The translations under genes were made by a program, and so were the position numbers. The notes beneath the pieces are model-generated. The model did not search any database. It saw only the letters and a list, made by a program, of their open reading frames with translations, and was not told where the DNA came from. Shown here piece by piece: positions 1 to 5,583 of a stretch of 5,583 bases of DNA. The number at the start of each line of letters is the position of its first letter. Position 1 is the first letter of the stretch. Origin of the DNA: a bacterium (lineage in GTDB: Bacteria > Patescibacteriota > Gracilibacteria > Absconditabacterales > Absconditicoccaceae); NCBI GenBank assembly GCA_020629735.1, contig JAHDCT010000033.1, forward strand, positions 4,451 through 10,033, given 5' to 3'.

Positions 1-1066
1 TAAATATATTTTGTGGCCCGTAGCTGTTAATTTGTTGATATGTTTTTTCAAGGTTAACTGATAGTGAAGTAAGTTTTTTCTGGGTTTCATCTTGTATTCA
101 TAGATATGTTTCTTGAATGACTTCTTTTCGCTTGTAAAGATGTTGTTTAGCTTTGACTTCAATATTGTTTTTATATTGTGAAATGTTGGTACTATATTCA
201 CTGTATATATTAACAACATAGTGAGCTGCATCGCTGGGTGTTTTATATGAGCTATGAACAATTTCATCGAGAATTGACTTGTCTCTTGTGTGTCAGATTG
301 CAAGCATAACCGGAATTTGAGATGTACACACTTCTTCAGCTATACTTAGATTGTTTTGCCATTGAAGACTTTCACTCCCTCATCATCAACGTAGTATACA
401 AATAAGATTATATTTCTTTTCGTTTTGAAATAATGATCAATGGTTTTCCAACATTCACTCTTTAACTTTTTTTAAACAGTTTAAGACTCATTTTTTTGCT
501 GGATTTCCGTTAATAGGTGTATGATGAATATCTCGACTTATCTGAATATTGCTTCATTTTATTATTTCTAAGAAATCCTTTAATCATTCTGATTTCTCTG
601 AGCTTATAAGTGCTATGTGGAAGCTTGGATAAGGCATTACAATCTCTTTATTTTTATTGTATATTCATTTCTTTTTCAATGTTTCACGAATAAGTGCTTT
701 TTCTTTTTGAATTTCTCATAGGGTGTATTCGCTGAGAATCTTTTTTATATTGAGACTAAAGCCCCAATGGTGATGGAATGAAGCGTAGGCTTCAAAAAGT
801 ATTTTTTTCCCAATGAGCGTGTGATGTGCTTCTCAAATTTCTGATAGAAAACTTTCAAGGATTGTTTTATCTCGAATGATTCACTTGGCCTTTGCTTCAA
901 CTTCTCATTTTTCAGAGTATTCAACTATATCAATATAGACACGATTACCGTATATTTTGTAAGAAATAACTTCAGCAAGTATGCTAAATTTGAAAGACCC
1001 ATAGATCTCACGGAAGGTGCCTTCTATGATGTGCATTACTTCTTTTAATGTATATTTATTTTGCAT
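1..1066 (-). CDS. xseA: Exodeoxyribonuclease VII large subunit (XseA), C-terminus cut by the window edge
   Basis: ExoVII degrades single-stranded DNA to short oligonucleotides in the cytoplasm; the large subunit is catalytic and normally binds several XseB subunits. With UGA=Gly, 355 residues are visible; the family usually has 400-460, so the end of the C-terminal helical region lies outside. Residues 1-100 form the OB-fold DNA-binding domain: YTLKEV at 5-10 matches the usual start of the family, and AKAKGII-W lies around 58-65. LGEIQKEK follows at about 116-123. The nuclease domain has SSEKSEGLKD (D164), RGGGGS (R226-S231), IPVMLAIGH (H259), D262 and TPSDAA. D164, R226, H259 and D262 match the catalytic set described for E. 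coli XseA. The usual GHE motif is GHT here. Residues from about 290 look helical and coiled-coil-like. ATG at 1064-1066 fits the family N-terminus but has no Shine-Dalgarno sequence. There are 15 in-frame UGA and three CGA codons (residues 65, 178, 313). xseB is not in the window. Confidence 0.93.
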
Positions 1067-1117
1067 AGGTACTTGTTTTTGTGATTTTCTAAAAAATGAA
1101 ATTACTATGAAAAAATG

Positions 1118-1145
1118 TTGACAGAAACTGTGTAATTTAAATAAT
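1118..1145 (+). promoter_or_regulatory. Candidate sigma70-type promoter for the lipoprotein gene
   Basis: A perfect TTGACA (-35) lies at 1118-1123. After a 16-base spacer comes AATAAT (-10, five of six bases of TATAAT) at 1140-1145. Transcription would begin near 1152, giving a leader of about 45 bases before the ATG at 1198. It lies in the divergent region between xseA and the lipoprotein gene and points at the latter. A short ACAG-AAA-CTGT inverted repeat sits at the -35/spacer junction. The call rests on sequence match only, and -10-like strings are common in DNA this AT-rich. Confidence 0.5.
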
Positions 1146-1197
1146 CTTGCTTTTGCTTCTTCATTTGCTATATATCTGACTATATCTTTTTCTGATT

Positions 1198-2265
1198 ATG
1201 AAACCATATTTATTGAAGCATATTTTGCTCTATTCTGTTTTCTTCTTTTGTTGACTCCTTTTTGTTGGGTGTTCTCGTTTGTCTAAACAAGTTGAGGTTA
1301 CGTGAATCGATCAAATTTATGATGTCTTAGATGGACATATCTTGATTGATTATTTTTCACGCCTTAAGAAAACGTGAAGAAGGGATTTTTCTAGAACTAT
1401 CGATTTGGATATCACGTATCCTAATTTTTCTCGTGTTTTGACCGAAATTTCTGAACCCTCAGGAACTGAAATTTCTTGAGAACTTACTAATGATTCATTA
1501 TCTTTAGCTGGTAAGGTTGAACTTTCTCATACCTTTCCTGATGATAACCTTCTTTATTCAGAAATTAACTTTGAATGAACCTTAGTCTACAAAGAATATA
1601 ACGTAGATTACTCTCTACTTTTGAACGCTTTTTATGATATTACTACCTCTGAAACATACATATACATAGTTGAATCTGATTTTGTTTCTGATGTTGAACA
1701 AGATGATTTTCATTTGTTAATGATGCTTTTACGCACACAACAGCATAAATGGATACGCTTTGAAAAACTCAGTTTCTTATCGTTTTTAGATATTTCATGG
1801 TTACCTACTCTTCTTTCATCTCCTGCAACGACATCTCATATTGTGCCTGACGTTAATAACGATGCTTGGTTTCTTGTATATACTTCTGACCTTATTGATT
1901 TGGAATGATTATTATGAGATGATGCTGATACTCTAGATTGATTCTTAATTAAAGATTGAATACGTTTTTGATTAGAAAAAAAGAGATGAGAAAGATGACA
2001 TGAACTTACTATTGGGTCTGATAATTCTGATGCACCTCAGTTTGAGTGATATTTTCATAGTTGACACAAGAAAGATTATTTTTCAAAAATAACCTGAAAG
2101 CTGACTTCTTTACATTGATTTTCTTGAGATATTGTGACTCAGCTTTTTGTTAAAAAATCAGGAATTGATGTAAAACCGTTTCCTGAGCTTTTTGTTGAAA
2201 ATACAGATATTTTTCCTGATTTATCAGCTTTAACTGAACCAGTTGTTACTTCTACAATTGAGTAA
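1198..2265 (+). CDS. Predicted lipoprotein of unknown function (355 aa)
   Basis: I do not recognise this family. Read with UGA=Gly (17 codons), it is one open frame of 355 residues ending in TAA; under the standard code only 1621-1908 would look like a long ORF. The N-terminus is a lipoprotein signal peptide: basic residues at K2 and K7, a hydrophobic stretch at 9-23, then LFVGC with Cys25 as the probable lipidated residue. The mature part (26-355) looks soluble, is rich in Asp, Glu, Ser and Thr, and has alternating hydrophobic/polar stretches suggesting beta strands (about 100-165). TQQHKWIRF lies near 180. From G237 to G310 it is glycine-rich, with 12 UGA codons. It is probably membrane-anchored and faces outward. 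ATG at 1198 is chosen because it gives a compact signal peptide and sits about 45 bases after a good promoter. Upstream in-frame TTGs at 1147-1162 would prepend a second hydrophobic segment. There is no Shine-Dalgarno sequence. It has no CGA or CGG codons. It is the only plus-strand gene, convergent with cysS. Confidence 0.85.
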
Positions 2266-2267
2266 AA

Positions 2268-3818
2268 TTACTTAGTTCTCGTGATCTTATATCCTTCTGA
2301 TGAGTCTTTTATGTCTCGTCATTCAGATGTAATTTTGTCTCTTAGTTCATCAGCTTTTTGGTACTCTTTATTTAATTTAGCTTCTTGACGTTGATTAGCT
2401 AATTCAACGATATGAGCTGGAATGTTGTCTGGAGTATTTTCTTTTTCCGTAAGTTTTGCTATTCCTTCTCTTAATCATAACTTCAAGACTTTGTCATCTA
2501 TTTCAAGTATTGTTTCAACGTCTCCTTTTTGTGGATTTGCTAAGGCTGAATTTATAGAACTTAAAACCTTTACCGTATCTAAATCATCAGCTAGATATGT
2601 TTGTAAGGTACTTTTTAAGTTACTCTCTTCTTTAAGTGAATGATTTTCTTTTTGTATTTTTAAGATTTTCTTTATGAGATTCTTTCTTGTTTTTTGAGCT
2701 GCTTCTAATGCTTCCCATGTAAAATCAAGAAAGCTTCTATAATGCCCTGTAAAGTAAAAATATCTTAGATCTTGAGGTTCAAATCATTTTTCAATGATTC
2801 ATGGAATACTGAGATCATCTCATTTAGATTTTGAAACCTTTCATCCATCAATCTGGAGAAATTGTACATGCATCCAGAATTTGACTCGTTCATTTGTCCC
2901 AATGCAACATTCTGCTTGAGCTATTTCGTTTGTATGATGAACCGGTATATGGTCGACTCATCATGTATGAATATCTATTTTGTCTCCTAATTCTTTTGTT
3001 GCCATTGCGCTACACTCTATGTGTCGTCAAGGAAATCCATGTTGATTGATTTCTTCTTCGATCATTTCAGACCTTTTGATAATACGTAAAGATCCCTGAT
3101 AATTGCTACTTTCTAGGAACGTATCTTTATTGAAATCATCTGAAACTATAAGTGCTCATGTATTTTTTCAGTTATATACCCATTCCATTGACCTTTGTTC
3201 GTGCTTAGGAGAGAATTTCCAAAGAGCAAAGTCTGATAGATTTTTTTTCTTTGAACTATCAATTTTTGCGCCATCTCATCTATGATCTGAATTCATTCAT
3301 TCAAAATCAAGTTGAGCTAATTTACCATATTCATCTACTTTTGATGTATCCATATAGATTCCATCTCAGTCAATGACGTAGGTATATCACTTTTCCGTTA
3401 GTGTTTTTACCATATCAATTTGTTCTTGTATATATTCTGTGGCTCTTGTATAGGTGTCAGGTGCATCAATTCATAGTTCTTCACTGTAATTCCTGAAATT
3501 TTTCTCGTACATTCTTGCTACCTCTCGTACGGTCTTATTTTCTCTTCTAGCTCATTTTTCCATTTTATCTTCTCCATGGTCACCATCATCTGTTAGATGA
3601 CCTACATCGGTAATATTCATAACATGATTTACTTTGTATGGTGTCACATATGTAATTGATGATTTTAGAAGATCAACAAAAACATACGCTCTCATATTTC
3701 CTATATGAGGGTCTCAGTATACGGTTGGTCAACAACTATACAGTTTTACAGTATCTCAATTATGTGGCTCAAATTTTTCTTTTTTACGATGTAAACTATT
3801 GTACAAAAATAATTCCAT
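2268..3818 (-). CDS. cysS: Cysteinyl-tRNA synthetase (CysRS), complete, with an internal insertion
   Basis: Class I aminoacyl-tRNA synthetase that charges tRNA-Cys with cysteine using ATP in the cytoplasm. The 516 residues translate without a break once UGA=Gly (20 codons). Visible motifs are LYSCGPTVYGDPHIGN with HIGN at 38-41, HLTDDGDHGEDKMEKGA near 76-92, DFALWKFSP, GFPGWHIECSAM (261-272), HTGGVDHIPVHHTNE and KVSKS (327-331, the KMSKS equivalent). The zinc ligands match E. coli C28, C209, H234 and E238 as C29, C269, H294 and E298. The helical C-terminal tRNA-binding part ends with KADELRDKI and EGWDIKD. Four CGA codons (residues 98, 265, 311, 501) all fall where the family has Trp, so they are read as Trp. 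The protein is about 55 residues longer than the E. coli enzyme, mainly from a 47-residue segment (214-260). It starts 28 bases after a small membrane-protein gene, without a Shine-Dalgarno sequence, and ends two bases from the convergent lipoprotein gene. Confidence 0.97.
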
Positions 3819-3846
3819 TGTTTGTATAAGAATTAAAGTGTTTTTT

Positions 3847-4296
3847 CTACTTATCTCAACATTGTAACTCGATTAAGCCTTTATATGACCTAGCATATCA
3901 TTGATAGGCTTGCATGTTTTCTTTATATCATTGTGTTGTTAGTTTTTTTAATGTTTCGTATCTTGTTTTAGCAATATCTATTGTTTCTTGATCAACACAC
4001 TTTCCTTCTTCCATTGTAGTAATAAGTTCTTTAAATCGTTTTTCTAAACTGTGTTTATTCTCTAGATAATCTGAGTTGTTACCAAAGATTCATGAAAAAA
4101 AAACTTCCACTTTTTCAATCAGTATTTCAAATCATGAGAAAATCGATGTTTTCTCTGCTGGATGAGTTTTTAAATAATTCATAGCGAGTACTAGCAGAAT
4201 AACTCATATTACTAGCTCAATGATGTTCATTTTTACTCTTTTTTTCTTTTCTGAAAGCGAGGCTCTTAGTTCCTGTTCTTTTTGTGAAATTTCCAT
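3847..4296 (-). CDS. Small single-pass membrane protein, function unknown (149 aa)
   Basis: I do not recognise this family. Residues 1-22 are charged and helical, ending in a basic cluster (KKKRVK, 17-22). A hydrophobic segment at about 24-42 follows (NIIELVIGVILLVLAMNYL), so the N-terminus is probably cytoplasmic and the remaining hundred residues outside. Residues 52-72 are hydrophobic to amphipathic and may lie on the membrane. Residues 76-140 look helical and charged. There are only two cysteines, C100 and C146, both on the predicted outer side, so a disulfide is possible. Six UGA codons encode Gly; one CGA (residue 87) would be Trp under the proposed code, with no conserved family to test it. 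The stop is TAG. ATG at 4294-4296 has no Shine-Dalgarno sequence; ATG at residue 23 is a possible but less likely start because it would remove the basic anchor. It lies 28 bases upstream of cysS in the same direction and is probably co-transcribed, though no functional link to tRNA charging is evident. Confidence 0.8.
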
Positions 4297-4325
4297 GTGT
4301 TACTTTAATATAAATGTAATGAGAA

Positions 4326-4346
4326 AAAGCTCTGCTTTACTTTTTT
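4326..4346. terminator. Weak hairpin flanked by T-runs in the 118-base intergenic gap
   Basis: AAAGC at 4326-4330 and GCTTT at 4334-4338 can form a five-base-pair stem with a three-base loop. On the plus strand it is followed by T6 at 4341-4346; on the minus strand the stem runs into five Ts. It lies 77 bases beyond the stop of the phosphoribosyltransferase gene, where a minus-strand terminator for the hydrolase-phosphoribosyltransferase pair would be expected. The stem is short and only two pairs are G-C, so termination would be weak at best. Confidence 0.25.
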
Positions 4347-4361
4347 CCTCTTATGAGTGGT

Positions 4362-4389
4362 ACTATATCTATGGTTACACCAACAACAA
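4362..4389 (-). promoter_or_regulatory. Possible promoter for the membrane protein-cysS pair
   Basis: Read on the minus strand, TTGTTG (4384-4389) is followed after 16 bases by TATAGT (4362-4367), five of six bases of the -10 consensus. Transcription would start near 4355, about 60 bases before the ATG of the small membrane-protein gene. The -35 match is poor. A transcript from here would run through the hairpin at 4326-4338, so the two calls conflict if that hairpin terminates efficiently. Confidence 0.22.
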
Positions 4390-4414
4390 ACATAAATAAA
4401 GAACAAGACTTGAC

Positions 4415-4945
4415 TTATTGCACGTTTGCATGTTTTAAAATTTTTTCCTTTTCTTCTTTAAAATTTTCCCAGGGAAAAACGTATGAAATTATTTCTTTTC
4501 AGGGCATTTTTCTCAATTCATTTGTTTCTTTAACATAGAAATGCTTTGAAAAAGACTTTTTCTTTAATGTGCTTTTGTCTATCAGAAGTGATGCTGTGGA
4601 AATAGTTATTTCGCTATTTACCTTTAGACATTTTTCTTTTGCTTCGAGCATTGTTGTTCATGTTCAAACATTTGCATCAATTATAAGGGCGTGCCTGTAA
4701 TTTTTTAACTGAGATATGTTTTCTGTGGAAATTTCATGTAATTGTGTTCACATGTAGCCATATTGTACTGGAATAATGTTTTTGATATGGGTTCTCGATG
4801 CTATATCAAGACCTACAATTCATCCACTTCTCAGTATTGGTACTATTACATCAATTATTTTATGTTCTGTATAGTTGCCAATTTTTTTATGAAGTGTTTC
4901 TATCCGTTTTCAATATTCTTGGTACGTAATTTGTTCTAAGTTCAT
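4415..4945 (-). CDS. Phosphoribosyltransferase-fold protein (PRTase type I-like, 176 aa)
   Basis: Type I phosphoribosyltransferases use PRPP as donor or acceptor in nucleotide synthesis and salvage; the base specificity cannot be read here. Evidence: DVIVPILRSGGIVGLDIA (32-49) resembles the first PRTase strand and the RGG-type pyrophosphate loop. HALIIDANVGTGTTMLEA (85-102) matches the PRPP-binding motif at the end of the third strand. ISYVFPWE near the C-terminus resembles the FPWE/YPWE ending of xanthine-guanine-type and COG2236-type PRTases. In the PRPP motif the usual acidic pair is D90-A91, so the second acidic residue is missing; activity may be altered or the domain regulatory. G94 and G96 of the loop are both UGA. 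The CGG at residue 14 gives EYGKWIETL under the proposed code, a plausible fit to N-termini of these proteins. ATG at 4943-4945 starts one base after the stop of the upstream hydrolase gene, suggesting translational coupling; no Shine-Dalgarno sequence is seen. Confidence 0.82.
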
Positions 4946-4946
4946 A

Positions 4947-5583
4947 TTAGCGGAGAATTAATGACTGCCCTGGTCTTAACACTTTTGGTACTCAATGATT
5001 TCATAGCATAACTTGTCTTGCGAATTCTATATCATCTGCCTTAATTATATCCCGTGTGTTATAATGAATGGGTACTACATAGTTAGCTCTGATCCAAGAT
5101 GCAGCGATTACAGCATCATTAACTCACATGGTGTAGACATCTCCAATAGGGAGAAATGCGACGTCAATCGAATACAATTCTCCTAACATTTTCATATCTC
5201 AAAAGAGTCAAGTGTCCCCAGCGTGATAAATTGTCTTTTCATTAGCTGTTAGTATTACTCAAGCTGCAACAGTTGTGTATGTTGACGAAATATTTCAAAT
5301 TGCTCATCAATGCCGTGCTTGAAAAAACTTTACCTTGTATTCATCATAATCAGCTGATCATCATATACCTTGAGTCTTTACTTTTTCTCTTGGCAAACCT
5401 TCTTCATCTATTAGATACTCCCCTAACTCATAGGTGCAAATTACGATAGCTTCGGTTTTTTTTGCTAATGTAACTGTGCTTCATACATGATCGTCATGAC
5501 CATGAGTTAAAATAATAGCATCAATTCCTTTTTCAATTAACTCATCTTCCGTAACATCACAGTTTGCATTTCCTTCAATGAAG
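4947..5583 (-). CDS. UPF0173 (YtkL/UlaG-like) metal-dependent hydrolase, N-terminus cut by the window edge
   Basis: Metallo-beta-lactamase-fold protein of the UPF0173 family, cytoplasmic, with no settled substrate. 211 residues are visible against about 225-240 usual, so roughly 20 N-terminal residues are missing. Counting from the first visible codon (5580-5582), FIEGN (1-5) matches the family's DPFI-GNP start. THGHDDH (26-32) is the HxHxDH metal site. HAGDTGLFGDMKMLGELY (120-137) holds metal ligand D123. LPIGDVYTMG and PIHYNT with H173 follow, and the end VLRPGQSLILR matches the family. Two CGG codons at 90 (FFQA-W-H) and 177 (HYNT-W-D) sit where homologs often have Trp, consistent with CGG=Trp. 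Twelve UGA codons encode Gly, including two UGA pairs. The TAA at 4947-4949 lies one base before the ATG of the phosphoribosyltransferase, so the two probably form an operon. The promoter is outside the window. Confidence 0.93.

Noticed and set aside
1121..1131. ACAG-AAA-CTGT inverted repeat as an operator.
   Set aside because: The arms are only four bases, expected by chance; noted with the promoter only.
1096..1140. A 14-codon plus-strand frame beginning at ATG 1096.
   Set aside because: It overlaps the candidate promoter and has no coding support.
1141..1197. An N-terminal extension of the lipoprotein using TTG at 1147, 1153 or 1162.
   Set aside because: It would add a second leucine-rich hydrophobic stretch before a normal signal peptide and would start at or next to the predicted transcription start.
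1198..2265. Pseudogenes: genes disrupted by many in-frame stops under the standard code.
   Set aside because: All disruptions are UGA only, fall on conserved glycines and affect every gene equally; reassignment explains them, decay does not.
2261..2272. AGTAA-AA-TTACT inverted repeat as a bidirectional terminator.
   Set aside because: A two-base loop is too tight and there are no G-C-rich pairs; the symmetry mostly reflects two facing TAA codons.
3024..3026. Loss of the conserved CysRS active-site Trp (CGA read as Arg).
   Set aside because: The other cysS CGA codons also fall on Trp positions, so codon reassignment is a better explanation than repeated Trp-to-Arg changes.
2422..3285. Plus-strand open frames at 2422-2643 and 3103-3285.
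   Set aside because: They lie antisense inside the complete, motif-supported cysS gene and have no recognisable features.
2268..3818. UGA as tryptophan (mycoplasma-type code) or selenocysteine.
   Set aside because: UGA positions are glycine columns (SCGPTVYGDPHIGN, TGG, SKSKG). Tryptophan appears instead at UGG and at CGA/CGG, and 76 selenocysteines in unrelated proteins is implausible.
4337..4393. An 18-codon minus-strand frame (MFVVGVTIDIVPLIRGKK) in the intergenic gap.
   Set aside because: Very short, with no start signal or coding evidence; could be chance.
4353..4939. Plus-strand open frames at 4353-4538 and 4742-4939.
   Set aside because: They are antisense to the phosphoribosyltransferase gene, with no family resemblance; T-rich sequence makes them look hydrophobic.

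Overview
The window reads as chromosomal DNA of an ultra-small Candidate Phyla Radiation bacterium, most likely Candidatus Absconditabacteria (SR1, order Absconditabacterales), close to Gracilibacteria. The sequence is strongly AT-rich. Standard-code reading breaks every gene with in-frame UGA. Reading UGA as glycine restores six continuous, family-matching proteins, with about 76 UGA codons counted by hand, many at invariant glycines such as CysRS SCGPTVYGDPHIGN and ExoVII RGGG. A second departure is also visible: CGA and CGG (11 codons) fall repeatedly where the families have tryptophan, for example CysRS PG-W-HIECSAM. UGA=Gly with CGA/CGG=Trp is the code proposed for Absconditabacterales (NCBI translation table 37, from memory). 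All translations here use it. True stops are UAA (four genes) and UAG (one gene); no gene ends in UGA.

Layout. Positions 1-1066, minus strand: exodeoxyribonuclease VII large subunit (xseA), C-terminus outside the window. Positions 1067-1197: divergent intergenic region with a good promoter candidate facing right. Positions 1198-2265, plus strand: a predicted lipoprotein of unknown function, the only plus-strand gene. Two bases separate its stop from the stop of the convergent cysS (2268-3818, minus), a complete cysteinyl-tRNA synthetase with an internal insertion. Just upstream of cysS in the same direction is a small single-pass membrane protein (3847-4296, minus). Positions 4297-4414: a 118-base gap with a weak hairpin. 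Positions 4415-4945, minus: a phosphoribosyltransferase-fold protein. Positions 4947-5583, minus: a UPF0173/YtkL-type metallo-beta-lactamase-fold hydrolase, N-terminus outside the window, one base away from the phosphoribosyltransferase and probably co-transcribed with it.

The genes do not form one obvious pathway. They are housekeeping functions (repair nuclease, tRNA charging), a likely salvage or nucleotide-related pair (hydrolase plus phosphoribosyltransferase) and two envelope proteins of unknown role. No tRNA, rRNA, CRISPR array, insertion sequence or prophage signature was seen. The most notable content is the double codon reassignment and the absence of Shine-Dalgarno sequences.
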